64,000 nt of DNA from Polaromonas sp. YR568 (GCA_945878995.1 CAMCUN010000009.1:1-64000); one strand, 5' to 3'; shown: positions 28,519 through 39,371, counted from the stretch's first letter. Numbers and translations are program-made. The notes: a model not told the origin generated them from the sequence alone.

Positions 28519-29469
28519 TCACAGATCGAGCACCAGAACAGCCGACTTGGCGCGCGAGCAGCAGGGTGTGAATTGGTCGTTCAAGGCTTTTTCCTCGTCG
28601 GTGAAGTACATGTCGCGGTGGTCGCACTCGCCTTCGAGCACACGGGTGATGCAGGTGCCGCACACACCTTGCTCGCAGGACACCAAAATGTCCACGCCGT
28701 GGGCCTGCAGGGCGGCCGAGACCGTTTGGTCGGCGGCTATGGTGTAGCTTTTGCCGGTGCTGGCGATGCGAACCTCAAAACTGCCGTCCCCCGTGGTGTC
28801 TTGCGGGGCCGCGCCAAAGTACTCCAGGTGCACATGGTCGGCGGGCCAGCCATGGCTTTTGGCCGTGTTCACCACAAAGTCAATAAAGCCAGTGGGGCCG
28901 CACACATACAGGCGCGAGCCGGCGGGCGAAGCTTGGAGCACGGCGGGCAGGTCCAGCTTTTGGGCGGCCTCGCCGTCGTCCAGGTGCAGGTGAAAACGCT
29001 CGCCAAAGGCTTGGAGCTCGCCCACAAAGGCACTGCGCGCCAAGGAGCGGTTGCAGGCGTGAATTTCAAAGCTCGCGCCCTCGGCCGCCAAGCGCTGGGC
29101 CATGCACAAAAGCGGCGTGATGCCAATGCCGCCGGCCAGCAGCACCGAGTGTGGGGCGCTGTGCAGCGGGAAATTGTTGCGAGGCTCGCTGATGCTCAGC
29201 ACATCGCCTTCTTTGACGTGGTCGTGCATGGCCACCGAGCCGCCCCGGGAGGCTGCATCGCGCAAAACGCCCAGTCGGTAGTGCGCCGCGTCCAGGGGGT
29301 CGTTGCACAGCGAGTAGGGGCGCACCAGGCCGCCGGGCAGGTGCACGTCGATGTGGGAGCCGGCCGAAAACGCCGGCAGCGCGCCACCGTCGCTGCGCGC
29401 CAGCACAAAGCTGTCTATGTCCTGGGCTTCTGCGCGGCGGCGCAGCACTTTCACCTGAAGTTGTGTCAT
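28519..29469 (-). CDS. PDR/VanB family oxidoreductase (FNR-like with C-terminal 2Fe-2S)
   Basis: RPYSLCNDP, LLAGGIGITPLLCMAQRL, CEQGVCGTCITRVLEG. Confidence 0.93.
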   Translation of the reverse strand: MTQLQVKVLRRRAEAQDIDSFVLARSDGGALPAFSAGSHIDVHLPGGLVRPYSLCNDPLDAAHYRLGVLRDAASRGGSVAMHDHVKEGDVLSISEPRNNFPLHSAPHSVLLAGGIGITPLLCMAQRLAAEGASFEIHACNRSLARSAFVGELQAFGERFHLHLDDGEAAQKLDLPAVLQASPAGSRLYVCGPTGFIDFVVNTAKSHGWPADHVHLEYFGAAPQDTTGDGSFEVRIASTGKSYTIAADQTVSAALQAHGVDILVSCEQGVCGTCITRVLEGECDHRDMYFTDEEKALNDQFTPCCSRAKSAVLVLDL

Positions 29470-29485
29470 GGCTGGTTTTTGGGGG

Positions 29486-30538
29486 TTACAGCGCCGCTTC
29501 TGCAGTTGGGGAGGCCTGCTCGGCAGCGATCAAACGGTCAATGATGCGGCGAGACTGTACGCCACCTGCGTCGATGTTGAGCAGCAAGAGCTTTCTGTTT
29601 TTGTACAAAGTCAGGTTGCGCTGCTGGGCTTCGAGCACCGCCGTGTCTTCGGCAAACACCTTGCCCTGGCCTTCTTTGATCTGCGCCGTGAGGTTTTTGT
29701 CCTTGACGTTGAAGTTGCGCGCCATGCCCCAAAAGTACCACATGGTGGTTTCTGTCTCGGGCGTGATGAAGTCCACCACGATGCTGGAGACCTTCTGGTT
29801 GTCAGGCGCCTCGTAGCCGCCCTGGCCGGCCAGGGCCACACCCACTTCAATCATCACATGGCTGGGCGGGCTGAAGTGGCAAATCTGCCAGCGGTCCACC
29901 AGCTGGTCGTCGGGCAGGCCGTTGCCGCGCAGGTTGGCGCGCCAAAAAGGCGGGGCTTTGACACCGTTCATGAAGCGGCTGGTGATGACTTCTTCCCCCA
30001 CGGTTTTGGTGTTCACCGGGGTCTCGTCAATTTCTTTTTGCCCAATGCTGGTGGTGTGCACATAGGTCTCGTGCGTGAGGTCCATCAGGTTGTCGACCAT
30101 CAGGCGGTAATCGCAGTGGATGTGGTACATCCCGCCGCCGTAAGCCCAGTCGGGGCTGTCGGCCCAGTGCAGGTGGTGCAGTTTGGCCGGATCGGCCAAG
30201 GCCGGATCGCCAGGCCAGACCCAAATAAAACCGTGGCGCTCGATCACGGGGTAAGCGCGAATGGCCGGAAATCCCCCCACCCGCTGGCCGGGCATGGAGA
30301 CGGTTTTGCCGTTGCAGCCCATCACCAGGCCGTGGTAGCCGCAGACCAACTGCCCCTCACACACCTGGCCCAGCGACAAGGCCGCGCCCCGGTGCGGGCA
30401 AAAATCCTCCACCGCCGCCACCTGGCCCTCTTGCGGTCGGTAAAAGGCGATGGACTCGCCGCACACCCTGCGACCCAGGGGCTTGGCGTCGATTTCGTCG
30501 GGGGTACAGGCCACGTACCAGGCATTTTTAGGAAACAT
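29486..30538 (-). CDS. Rieske oxygenase alpha subunit, VanA-like
   Basis: Rieske CPHRGAALSLG...CGYHGLV; MFPKNAWYVACTPDEI start. Confidence 0.93.
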   Translation of the reverse strand: MFPKNAWYVACTPDEIDAKPLGRRVCGESIAFYRPQEGQVAAVEDFCPHRGAALSLGQVCEGQLVCGYHGLVMGCNGKTVSMPGQRVGGFPAIRAYPVIERHGFIWVWPGDPALADPAKLHHLHWADSPDWAYGGGMYHIHCDYRLMVDNLMDLTHETYVHTTSIGQKEIDETPVNTKTVGEEVITSRFMNGVKAPPFWRANLRGNGLPDDQLVDRWQICHFSPPSHVMIEVGVALAGQGGYEAPDNQKVSSIVVDFITPETETTMWYFWGMARNFNVKDKNLTAQIKEGQGKVFAEDTAVLEAQQRNLTLYKNRKLLLLNIDAGGVQSRRIIDRLIAAEQASPTAEAAL

Positions 30539-30591
30539 GTCGCTCGTCTTTTGCAAAAGGGATGGGTCGTGATTATGGTTCTATGGATACA

Positions 30592-30605
30592 GGCTGTATA
30601 CAGCC
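30592..30605. promoter_or_regulatory. Perfect palindrome GGCTGTATACAGCC, candidate GntR operator
   Basis: Lies between the divergent oxygenase operon and gntR; contains TGTATACA, a GntR/FCD-type core. Confidence 0.65.
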
Positions 30606-30684
30606 AAATCTAAAAAATGAGAATTTTTCGTTTATCCGGCGATCTTTGGGTCGATTTTTGAAGTTCTGCTGCTAAAGTGGATAC

Positions 30685-31464
30685 ATGGCGGCACTCGCAG
30701 ACAACAACTCCAGCACAGACGCCGAGCCCTCAGGCTCGCAGGCGGTCAAGGCATTGCTGCGCCTTCGTGAGATGGTGCTGGCCGGCGAACTGGCGGGTGG
30801 CAGCCGCATTGCCGAGGTGGCCATTTCTGAAAAACTGGGCGTCTCACGCACCCCCATTCGGGCAGCCTTGATGCGGCTGGAACAGGAAGGTTTGCTGGAG
30901 CTGTTGCCAGGAGGGGGCTACACCGTGCGCACCTTCAGCGAGCGGGACATCTCTGAAGCCATTGAACTGCGCGGTACCCTGGAAGGCTTGTCAGCCCGCC
31001 TGGCTGCCGAGCACGGCGTGCCCACCTTGCTGTTGACCGAGGCCAGCGCCTGCCTGGATCAGATTGACGCGGTGCTGGCCCACCCGGCCCTGGACGACGA
31101 GGCTTTTTCAGCCTACGTTCGGCTGAACGAGCATTTTCACAGCCTGCTCAGCGAGATGGCGGGCAGCGCCGTGATCGCCAAAGAACTCGAACGTGTGGTG
31201 CGGCTGCCATTTGCATCGCCCTCGGGGTTTGTGGTGGCTCAAGCCAACTCTGGCCACGCCCGCGACATGCTGGTGGTGGCTCAGGACCAACACCGCCAAG
31301 TGCTCGAAGCCATAGGCCAGCGCGAAGGCTCGCGCGCCGAAGCCATCATGCGCGAACACTCTCGCCTGGCACAACGCAATTTGCGTGCAGCCCTGACCGG
31401 CACCCTCGAAGCCATGCCAGCCGTGCGGCTGATTCGAAAGCGCGAGTTCAGGGCCAGGCCTTGA
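30685..31464 (+). CDS. GntR family (FCD-type) transcriptional regulator
   Basis: LREMVLAGELAGGSRIAEVAISEKLGVSRTPIRAALMRLEQEGLLELLPGGGYTVRTFSERDI. Confidence 0.95.
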   Translation: MAALADNNSSTDAEPSGSQAVKALLRLREMVLAGELAGGSRIAEVAISEKLGVSRTPIRAALMRLEQEGLLELLPGGGYTVRTFSERDISEAIELRGTLEGLSARLAAEHGVPTLLLTEASACLDQIDAVLAHPALDDEAFSAYVRLNEHFHSLLSEMAGSAVIAKELERVVRLPFASPSGFVVAQANSGHARDMLVVAQDQHRQVLEAIGQREGSRAEAIMREHSRLAQRNLRAALTGTLEAMPAVRLIRKREFRARP

Positions 31465-31617
31465 CAAGTGATGCGGCGCATCTTCCGTGGTGCGTTGGCA
31501 GCTCCCCCCAGTGGGACGACCACCCCTGGCAGAACTCGCACCGACTTGTACCCATGAAATGCCTGACACTACGCTGGCTTTTCGCAGATTCCCCAACGTC
31601 AAAAAATTGGAAAATAA

Positions 31618-32787
31618 ATGAAACGACGCCAACTCACCGCCCTGGCCCTGGCCACCACAGCCCTGCTGGCTCTGCCCGCCGTGGCCCAAGACAATGTGTT
31701 CAAAATCGGGCTGATTTTGCCCATGACAGGTCAGCAAGCGACCACCGGCCGGCAAATTGAAGCCGCCGCCAAACTCTGGATGGCGCAAAACGGCGACACC
31801 GTGGCCGGCAAAAAAGTCCAGCTCATCCTCAAAGACGACACCTCTTTGCCAGACGTGACCCGCCGCCTGGCCCAGGAGCTGGTGGTCAACGACAAGGTCA
31901 ACGTGCTGGCCGGCTTTGGCATCACGCCCTCGGCCTTGGCCGTGGCCCCGCTGGCCACGCAGTCCAAAACCCCCATGGTGGTGATGGCCGCGGCCACCTC
32001 CATCATCACGGAAGCCTCGCCTTACATTGTGCGCACCAGCTTCACGCTGCCGCAGGCCTCGGTGGCCCTGGCCGACTGGGCGCCCAAGAACGGCATCAAG
32101 CGCGTGGTGACGCTGGTCTCTGACTACGGCCCAGGCATTGACGCCGAGCGTTTCTTCAAAGACCGCATGTTGTTCAACGGCGGCCAGGTGCCCGAGTCGC
32201 TGCGCGTGCCTCTGCGCAACCCGGACTTCGCCCCTTTCTTGCAAAAAGTGCGTGACATCAAGCCCGACGCGCTGTTTGTGTTTGTGCCCTCGGGCGCAGG
32301 CGCCGCGGTGATGAAGCAGTTCTTGGAGCGCGGCATGGACAAGGCCGGCATCAAGCTGATTGGCACCGGCGATGTGACCGACGACGACCAGCTCAACGAC
32401 ATGGGCGACGGCGCCATTGGCGTGGTCACCTCGCACCACTACTCGGCCTACCACCCGTCACCCATGAACAAAAAATTCGTAGCCGAATTTGGCAAGGCCA
32501 ACAAGGGCATGCGCCCGAACTTCATGGCCGTGGGCGGCTACGACGGCATGCGCGTGATTTACGAGGCGCTCAAAACCTCCAAAGGCCAGGGCGGCGGCGA
32601 CGCACTGCTGGCGGCCATGAAGGGCCAGATCTTTGAGAGCCCACGCGGCCCCATGTTCATTGACGCGCAAACCCGCGACGTGGTGCAAAACATTTACCTG
32701 CGCCGAGTCGAGCGCAAAGAAGGCCAGCTGCACAACGTCGAGTTTGACGTGGTCAAAGACGTGAAGGACCCGGGCAAAGCCCGTTGA
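31618..32787 (+). CDS. Branched-chain amino acid-type ABC transporter substrate-binding protein
   Basis: FKIGLILPMTGQQATTGRQIEAAAKLW...LILKDDTSLPDVTRRLAQELVVNDKVNVLAGFG. Confidence 0.93.
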   Translation: MKRRQLTALALATTALLALPAVAQDNVFKIGLILPMTGQQATTGRQIEAAAKLWMAQNGDTVAGKKVQLILKDDTSLPDVTRRLAQELVVNDKVNVLAGFGITPSALAVAPLATQSKTPMVVMAAATSIITEASPYIVRTSFTLPQASVALADWAPKNGIKRVVTLVSDYGPGIDAERFFKDRMLFNGGQVPESLRVPLRNPDFAPFLQKVRDIKPDALFVFVPSGAGAAVMKQFLERGMDKAGIKLIGTGDVTDDDQLNDMGDGAIGVVTSHHYSAYHPSPMNKKFVAEFGKANKGMRPNFMAVGGYDGMRVIYEALKTSKGQGGGDALLAAMKGQIFESPRGPMFIDAQTRDVVQNIYLRRVERKEGQLHNVEFDVVKDVKDPGKAR

Positions 32788-32886
32788 TCCTGGTGACGGG
32801 CCGCACAGCGGGCCTGTCTTTCTAAGCTGCGGCGAGCGCTCCCTGTGGGGTGTTCGTCGCTGCTGTTTTGGAGCAAGCCACACACC

Positions 32887-33759
32887 ATGTTGACCATTCT
32901 TTTCGACGGCATCGCCTACGGCATGCTGCTATTTATTTTGGCCGTGGGCCTGTCGGTGACCATGGGCTTGATGAACTTCATCAACCTGGCCCACGGCGCC
33001 TTTGCCATGGCCGGTGGCTACATCACGGTGCTGCTCATGCAGCGGCTCGATGTGCCTTTTTTGCTGTGCCTGCCGCTGGCTTTTTTAGGCTCGGCCTTGA
33101 TAGGCGCGGTGCTTGAACGCACGCTGTACAGACCACTCTACAACCGGCCGCACCTGGACCAAGTGCTGTTCTCCATTGGCATGGTCTTCATGGCCACAGC
33201 GTCGGTGGACTTTTTCATTGGTTCCACCCAGCAAATCATTCAGCTGCCCGAGTGGCTCAAGGGCCGCACCGAGCTCGGCACGGGCGACTGGGTCTTGGGC
33301 ATGGGGCATTACCGGCTGTTCATCATTGCCGTGTGCGTGGCACTGACCGTGGCCTTGCAGTATGTGCTGTCGCGCACCCGCTTTGGCAGCCGACTGCGCG
33401 CCTCGGTGGACGACCAGCGCGTGGCCGCCGGCCTGGGCATCAACGTGAACATGGTGTTCTTGACCACCTTTGCCGTGGGCTCAGGCCTGGCAGGGCTGGG
33501 CGGCGCCCTGGGCGCCGAAGTGCTGGGGCTGGACCCGAACTTTCCGCTCAAGTTCATGGTGTATTTCTTGATTGTGGTGGCCGTGGGCGGCACCACCTCC
33601 ATCAGCGGGCCGCTGTTGGCCGCGCTCTTGCTGGGCATTGCCGACGTGGCCGGCAAGTACTACATCCCCAAGCTGGGCGCATTCATTGTGTACGCGCTGA
33701 TGATTGCGATTTTGATCTGGCGCCCACAAGGCCTTTTTGTGCGCCAGGGAGGCAAGTAA
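32887..33759 (+). CDS. Branched-chain amino acid-type ABC transporter permease (LivH-like)
   Basis: LFDGIAYGMLLFILAVGLSVTMGLMNFINLAHGAFAMAGGY. Confidence 0.93.
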   Translation: MLTILFDGIAYGMLLFILAVGLSVTMGLMNFINLAHGAFAMAGGYITVLLMQRLDVPFLLCLPLAFLGSALIGAVLERTLYRPLYNRPHLDQVLFSIGMVFMATASVDFFIGSTQQIIQLPEWLKGRTELGTGDWVLGMGHYRLFIIAVCVALTVALQYVLSRTRFGSRLRASVDDQRVAAGLGINVNMVFLTTFAVGSGLAGLGGALGAEVLGLDPNFPLKFMVYFLIVVAVGGTTSISGPLLAALLLGIADVAGKYYIPKLGAFIVYALMIAILIWRPQGLFVRQGGK

Positions 33760-33763
33760 GACC

Positions 33764-34741
33764 ATGAATGCACAACAGTCGCTGCTGCAAAAAAGCAGTT
33801 TCAAGTGGTGGGAAATCCTGCTGTGGATCGCCCTGCTCTCCTCGCCCGCCTGGCTGCCCAAGCACGCGCTCATCATCAATGAGATCGCCATCGTCGCGCT
33901 GTTTGCGGTGTCGCTGGACTTGATCTTGGGCTACACCGGCATCGTTTCGCTGGGCCATGCGGCCTTTTTTGGTTTGGGCGGCTATGCCGCGGGCCTCTTG
34001 GCCAAGCACATCACCCCCGACCCGCTGCTGGGCCTGGCCATGGGCACGGCCGTGGCCACGGTCACAGGCGCGGTGATGTCGCTGACCATCATGCGCGGCA
34101 ACGACCTCACGCGCCTGATGGTGACGCTGGGCTTTGCGCTCATATTGTTTGAGCTGGCCAACAAGCTCGACTGGCTCACCGGCGGCGCCGACGGCCTGCA
34201 GGGCGTGGTGATGGGGCCTGTGCTTGGCCGCTTTGAGTTTGACCTGTACGGGCAGACCTCGGCTTTTTATTCGCTGTCGGTGCTCGCGGTGTGCTTTGTG
34301 CTGCTGCGGCGGGTGGTGCATTCGCCCTATGGCGCCACGCTCATGGCCATCCGCGACAACCGGCTGCGTGCCATGGCCATTGGCATTCCGGTGACGCGCC
34401 GCCTCTCGTCCGTCTACACCCTGGCTGCAGCCGTGGCAGGTGCTGCAGGCGTGCTGATGACGCAAACCACGGGCTTTGCCTCGCTGGACTTGTTTGACAT
34501 CCACCGCTCGGCCGATGTGCTGCTGATGTTGGTCATTGGCGGCACCGGCTGGCTCTACGGCGGTATTTTGGGTGCCGTTGTCTTTAAGGTCATGCAAGAC
34601 GTGCTTTCCAGCATCACGCCGCAGTACTGGACCTTCTGGCTGGGCCTGTTCCTGGTGGTGCTGGTGATGGTAGGGCGCGAGCGCCTGAACAACCCGCGCA
34701 GCTGGTTCTCATCCAAAGCCAGCAAGGAGACAGCCGCATGA
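33764..34741 (+). CDS. Branched-chain amino acid-type ABC transporter permease (LivM-like)
   Basis: SLDLILGYTGIVSLGHAAFFGLGGYAAGLL. Confidence 0.93.
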   Translation: MNAQQSLLQKSSFKWWEILLWIALLSSPAWLPKHALIINEIAIVALFAVSLDLILGYTGIVSLGHAAFFGLGGYAAGLLAKHITPDPLLGLAMGTAVATVTGAVMSLTIMRGNDLTRLMVTLGFALILFELANKLDWLTGGADGLQGVVMGPVLGRFEFDLYGQTSAFYSLSVLAVCFVLLRRVVHSPYGATLMAIRDNRLRAMAIGIPVTRRLSSVYTLAAAVAGAAGVLMTQTTGFASLDLFDIHRSADVLLMLVIGGTGWLYGGILGAVVFKVMQDVLSSITPQYWTFWLGLFLVVLVMVGRERLNNPRSWFSSKASKETAA

Positions 34742-35535
34742 GCGCCCCGTCCGTGAACACTGACCGTCAGACTCAAATCACCGTGCTGCATGCCAAGGGC
34801 CTGGTCAAGCGCTTTGGCGGCATCACCGCCACCGACCACGTCACGCTGGCACTGAAAAAAGGCGCACGCCACGCGCTCATAGGCCCCAATGGGGCAGGCA
34901 AAACCACGCTGATCAACTTGCTCACTGGGGTGCTGCCGCCTACGGAAGGGCGCATTGAGCTCGAAGGCCAGGACATCACCGACTTGGCGCCCCACCTGCG
35001 CGTGCAACGCGGCATGGTGCGCACCTTTCAGATCAACCAACTGTTTGACCCGCTCACCCCACTGGAGACGCTGGCGCTGACGGTCTCACGCCACAAGGGC
35101 TTGGGCGCGCGCTGGTGGCAGCCCTTGGGCAAAAACGTCGAGGTGGTGCGCCGCTGCGAAGAGCTGCTTGAACAATTTCACCTCACCGAAGTAATGAACC
35201 AGCCCACCCGTGTGCTCGCTTATGGCAAGCGGCGCCTGCTGGAAATCGCTATTGCCCTGGCCTGCGAGCCCCGGGTGCTGCTGCTTGACGAGCCCGTGGC
35301 CGGCGTGCCGGCGGGCGAGCGCGAAGAGCTGCTGCAAACCGTGGCCGCCTTGCCGGCCGATGTGTCGGTGTTGTTGATTGAACACGACATGGACCTGGTT
35401 TTTAACTTTGCGACCTACATCACGGTGCTGGTCAACGGCGGCCTGCTCACTGAAGGAGAGCCCCATTTCATTGCCAACGACGCACGCGTCAAGGCGGTGT
35501 ACCTGGGCCACGGCGAGGAGGCCCACCATGGCTGA
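34738..35535 (+). CDS. ABC transporter ATP-binding protein (LivG-like)
   Basis: GLVKRFGGITATDHVTLALKKGARHALIGPNGAGKTTLINLLTGVLPPTEG. Confidence 0.94.
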   Translation: MSAPSVNTDRQTQITVLHAKGLVKRFGGITATDHVTLALKKGARHALIGPNGAGKTTLINLLTGVLPPTEGRIELEGQDITDLAPHLRVQRGMVRTFQINQLFDPLTPLETLALTVSRHKGLGARWWQPLGKNVEVVRRCEELLEQFHLTEVMNQPTRVLAYGKRRLLEIAIALACEPRVLLLDEPVAGVPAGEREELLQTVAALPADVSVLLIEHDMDLVFNFATYITVLVNGGLLTEGEPHFIANDARVKAVYLGHGEEAHHG

Positions 35536-36244
35536 ACTGCTCCAGGTTGAGCGCCTCAAGGCAGGCTACGGCGAAGCCGTGGTGCTGCAAGAAGTCTCGC
35601 TCAGCCTCAACCAGGGCGAAACCCTGGCTTTGCTGGGCCGCAATGGCACCGGCAAAACCACGCTCATGAACACCCTGGCTGGCGCCACGCGCCAGCACGG
35701 TGGCGCCATTTACCTGGGTGCCGGCAGCCAACGCATCGCCTTGCACAAGCTGCCGTCTTTTGAACGGGCGGCCGCTGGCATTGGCTGGGTGCCGCAAGAG
35801 CGCAACATCTTCAAGTCGCTCACGGTGCATGAAAACCTCACCGCCGTGGCCAGACCCGGCAAGTGGACGCCTGATGGCGTGTATGAGATGTTCCCCCGCC
35901 TGGCCGAGCGCAAAACCAACCTGGGCACGCAGTTGTCGGGCGGCGAGCAGCAAATGCTGGCCGTAGCCCGCGCGCTGGTGCTTAACCCCAGGCTGCTCTT
36001 GCTCGACGAGCCGCTGGAAGGCTTGGCGCCCATCATCGTGGAAGAGCTCTTGCGGGCCATCCGCCGCATCACCCGTGAAGAAGGTCTGTCGGCCATCATC
36101 GTGGAGCAGCATCCGCAGGCCATCTTGGCGATCTCTGACCAGGCCGTGGTGCTGGACAGAGGCACGGTGGTGCACCACAGCAGCGCCCAAGCCTTGAAGG
36201 CCCAACCCGAACTGCTGGACAGCTTGCTGGGCGTGGCCCGTTGA
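35528..36244 (+). CDS. ABC transporter ATP-binding protein (LivF-like)
   Basis: MAELLQVERLKAGYGEAVVLQEVSLSLNQGETLALLGRNGTGKTTLMNTL; LSGGEQQMLAVARAL. Confidence 0.94.
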   Translation: MAELLQVERLKAGYGEAVVLQEVSLSLNQGETLALLGRNGTGKTTLMNTLAGATRQHGGAIYLGAGSQRIALHKLPSFERAAAGIGWVPQERNIFKSLTVHENLTAVARPGKWTPDGVYEMFPRLAERKTNLGTQLSGGEQQMLAVARALVLNPRLLLLDEPLEGLAPIIVEELLRAIRRITREEGLSAIIVEQHPQAILAISDQAVVLDRGTVVHHSSAQALKAQPELLDSLLGVAR

Positions 36245-36253
36245 AGTCCACGC

Positions 36254-36280
36254 GGACCGCGCTTGGCGCGGTCCAATTTT
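36254..36280 (+). terminator. Terminator after the liv-type operon
   Basis: GGACCGCGC-TTG-GCGCGGTCC followed by AATTTT. Confidence 0.6.
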
Positions 36281-36474
36281 GTCAAGCGCACCTAGCATTC
36301 GCCACAGCACCAGCGTATTCAAAGAACCTTCTTTTTTGTCCAAGCCAAAGCGCGAAAGAGCCCTGGCTCAGCTCCAGCAGAGCCTGCTTCCACCGATGAG
36401 TGCGGCCTACAATCCCGCCACTTTCAGACACTTCGGCCTACCCACAGCAGGTACAGCCGCACCCAGGAGACCTC

Positions 36475-38784
36475 ATGTCCACCCCCCCCATTGACAGCCA
36501 GCAGGACAAACGCGACAGCCTCAGGCGCGCCGCGCTCGACTACCACGCGCTGCCCTTCCCGGGGAAAGTGGCGATTGCCGCCACCAAGCAGCTGACCAAC
36601 CAACGCGATCTGGCCTTGGCCTACACGCCTGGTGTGGCCGCCCCGTGCGAAGAAATCGTCAAAGACCCCAACAACGCCTACAAGTACACCGCCCGCGGCA
36701 ACTTGGTGGCCGTCATCACCAACGGCACGGCTGTGCTGGGCCTGGGCAACATCGGGCCTTTGGCGTCCAAGCCTGTGATGGAGGGCAAGGCGGTGTTGTT
36801 CAAAAAGTTTGCCGGTGTCGATGTGTTCGACATCGAGATCAACGAGCAAGACCCCGTCAAACTGGTGGAAGTGATTGCCGCGCTGGAGCCCACTTTTGGG
36901 GCCATCAACCTCGAAGACATCAAAGCGCCTGACTGCTTTTATGTGGAGCGCGAGTTGCGCAAGCGCTTGAAGATCCCGGTCTTTCATGACGACCAGCACG
37001 GCACGGCCATCACCGTGGGCGCAGCGATTTTGAACGCGCTCAAAGTGGCCGGCAAACAGCCTGCCGAGGTCAAGCTGGTGACCTCGGGCGCGGGCGCGGC
37101 CGCCCTGGCTTGCCTGAATTTGCTCTTGCACCTGGGCATACAGCGAAAGAACATCTTCGTGACCGACCTTGCCGGCGTGGTCTTTGAAGGCCGCACCGAG
37201 CTGATGGACGAGGACAAAATCCAGTTCGCGCAGCCCACACCGGCGCGCAGCCTGGGCGAAATCATTGAAGGCGCCGACATCTTTTTGGGCCTTTCCGCCG
37301 GCGGCGTGCTCAAGCCCGAGATGGTGCGCAAAATGGCGGCCAGACCCATCATTTTTGCCTTGGCCAACCCCAACCCGGAAATCACGCCTGAAGACGTCAA
37401 AGCCGTGCGCGATGACGCCATCATCGCCACCGGCCGCACGGACTACCCCAACCAGGTCAACAACGTCTTGTGCTTTCCCTACATTTTTCGCGGCGCCCTT
37501 GATGCCGGGGCTTCGACCATCACGCTGGAGATGGAAATTGCAGCCGTGCACGCCATTGCCGAGCTGGCCCAGGCCGAGCAAAGCGAGGTGGTGGCCGCCG
37601 CTTACGTGGGCGAGAAACTGGCCTTTGGTCCCGATTACCTGATCCCCAAGCCTTTTGATCCGCGCCTGATGATCAAAATCGCGCCCGCCGTGGCCCAAGC
37701 GGCCGCCGACAGCGGGGTGGCGCAGCGCCCTGTGACCGACATGGACGCCTACATCGAGCGGCTGCAAAGCTTTGTGTACGCGTCGGGCACCACCATGAAG
37801 CCGATTTTTGCCGCCGCCAAGGGCGCCACCCGCAAGCGCGTGGCCTACGCCGAAGGCGAAGAAGAGCGCGTGCTGCGCGCCGCCCAAATCGTGGTGGACG
37901 AGTGCCTGGCTCGGCCCACACTGATTGGCCGGCCCGCCGTCATTGACCAGCGCATCGCCAAATTCGGTCTGCGCCTCAAAGAAGGCCTGGACTACGACAT
38001 CGTCAACGTAGAAGAAGACAGCCGCTACCGCGATTTTTGGCAGACCTACCACCGCATGATGGAGCGCCGTGGCGTGACCGCGCAAATGGCAAAAATCGAG
38101 ATGCGGCGCCGGCTCACTTTGATCGGCAGCATGCTGCTGCACAAGGGCGACGTGGACGGCCTGATTGTCGGCACCTGGGGCACCACGCAAATGCACTTGG
38201 AGTACATCGACCAGGTCATTGGCAAACGCCCCGGCGTGCACACCTATGCCTGCATGAACGGCCTGATGCTGCCTGGCCGCCAGGTTTTCCTGGTGGACAC
38301 CCACGTCAATTACGACCCGACGGCCGAACAACTTGCCGAAATCACCACCATGGCGGCCGAGGAAATGATGCGCTTTGGCCTCAAGCCCAAGGCAGCGCTG
38401 CTGTCGCACTCCAACTTTGGCTCGTCCAACCAGCCCAGCGCCCTCAAAATGCGGCGCACCTTGGCGCTCTTGCGAGAGCAAACGCCTTGGTTGGAGGTGG
38501 ACGGCGAGATGCATGGCGACATTGCGCTGGACGTCCAAGGCCGCCACAGTGTCATGCCGCAGAGCACGCTGGCGGGCGAAGCGAACTTGCTGGTGCTGCC
38601 CAACATTGACGCGGCCAACATTTCTTACAACCTGCTCAAAACGGCCGCAGGCGGCAACATTGCCATTGGCCCGGTGCTGCTGGGCGCGGCCAAGCCGGTG
38701 CACATCCTCACGGCCAGCACCACCGTCAGGCGAATTGTGAACTTGACGGCGCTGACAGTGGCTGATGCCAACGTGGCCCGCTGA
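36475..38784 (+). CDS. maeB: NADP-dependent malic enzyme with phosphotransacetylase-like C-terminus
   Basis: [69 protein letters not shown]. Confidence 0.95.
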   Translation: MSTPPIDSQQDKRDSLRRAALDYHALPFPGKVAIAATKQLTNQRDLALAYTPGVAAPCEEIVKDPNNAYKYTARGNLVAVITNGTAVLGLGNIGPLASKPVMEGKAVLFKKFAGVDVFDIEINEQDPVKLVEVIAALEPTFGAINLEDIKAPDCFYVERELRKRLKIPVFHDDQHGTAITVGAAILNALKVAGKQPAEVKLVTSGAGAAALACLNLLLHLGIQRKNIFVTDLAGVVFEGRTELMDEDKIQFAQPTPARSLGEIIEGADIFLGLSAGGVLKPEMVRKMAARPIIFALANPNPEITPEDVKAVRDDAIIATGRTDYPNQVNNVLCFPYIFRGALDAGASTITLEMEIAAVHAIAELAQAEQSEVVAAAYVGEKLAFGPDYLIPKPFDPRLMIKIAPAVAQAAADSGVAQRPVTDMDAYIERLQSFVYASGTTMKPIFAAAKGATRKRVAYAEGEEERVLRAAQIVVDECLARPTLIGRPAVIDQRIAKFGLRLKEGLDYDIVNVEEDSRYRDFWQTYHRMMERRGVTAQMAKIEMRRRLTLIGSMLLHKGDVDGLIVGTWGTTQMHLEYIDQVIGKRPGVHTYACMNGLMLPGRQVFLVDTHVNYDPTAEQLAEITTMAAEEMMRFGLKPKAALLSHSNFGSSNQPSALKMRRTLALLREQTPWLEVDGEMHGDIALDVQGRHSVMPQSTLAGEANLLVLPNIDAANISYNLLKTAAGGNIAIGPVLLGAAKPVHILTASTTVRRIVNLTALTVADANVAR

Positions 38785-38936
38785 GCAAGCGCTCACTTAG
38801 CCAAAACCCTTCAGCCCGCTACTTGAAGGCGACCAAAGGGACGCCCTTGCATTTTTCATGCACATGAGTCAAAATAGTCGTCTTGAAAGTTAAGGGTTAA
38901 CCCGTGTAGGGCTTCGATGACGAAGTTGGGCACCTG

Positions 38937-39371
38937 ATGTTCAAGAAAGGTTTTTTCATGTGGCGGAATTCGGGGGGTGGCTGGCGCCGCGCTCTGACGG
39001 TGGCACTTTTGACCCTGGCCAGCGCAGCAAGCGCACCGGCCTGGTCCAGAAACAGCCCAGCCGCAGATGCAAAAACCGCCGACACCACGATTGCGGTGGC
39101 GCAGCTCCCAGTTCAGGGTCGAGATGTTTTGACTTTGATTGACCAGGGCGGCCCCTTCCAGCATGACAAGGACGGCACGGTGTTTGGCAACCGGGAACGG
39201 CTTTTGCCGCCTGAGCCTCGCGGTTTCTACCGCGAATACACCGTCAGAACACCAGGGGTCAGTCATCGCGGAGCCAGGCGAATTGTCTGTGGTGGGCTCA
39301 AGCCCACCCAGCCACAAGCTTGCTTCTACACCGAAGACCATTACGCCAGTTTCCGCCGGATCATTCGCTGA
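38937..39371 (+). CDS. Secreted barnase-like (N1/T1/F1 family) guanyl-specific ribonuclease
   Basis: Signal peptide-like N-terminus; FYREYTVRTPGVSHRGARRIVCGG...YTEDHYASFRRI matches the Glu/Arg/His catalytic layout. Confidence 0.85.
   Translation: MFKKGFFMWRNSGGGWRRALTVALLTLASAASAPAWSRNSPAADAKTADTTIAVAQLPVQGRDVLTLIDQGGPFQHDKDGTVFGNRERLLPPEPRGFYREYTVRTPGVSHRGARRIVCGGLKPTQPQACFYTEDHYASFRRIIR

Noticed and set aside
32788-32886. Hairpin-like GGCCGC-ACA-GCGGGCC between the binding protein and livH-like gene
   Set aside because: Imperfect stem without a T tract; could be an attenuating hairpin but evidence is weak.
36424-38796. 790-aa minus-strand ORF opposite maeB
   Set aside because: Codon-bias artefact; composition (H/V/G/Q-rich) is typical of antisense frames and maeB is unambiguous.
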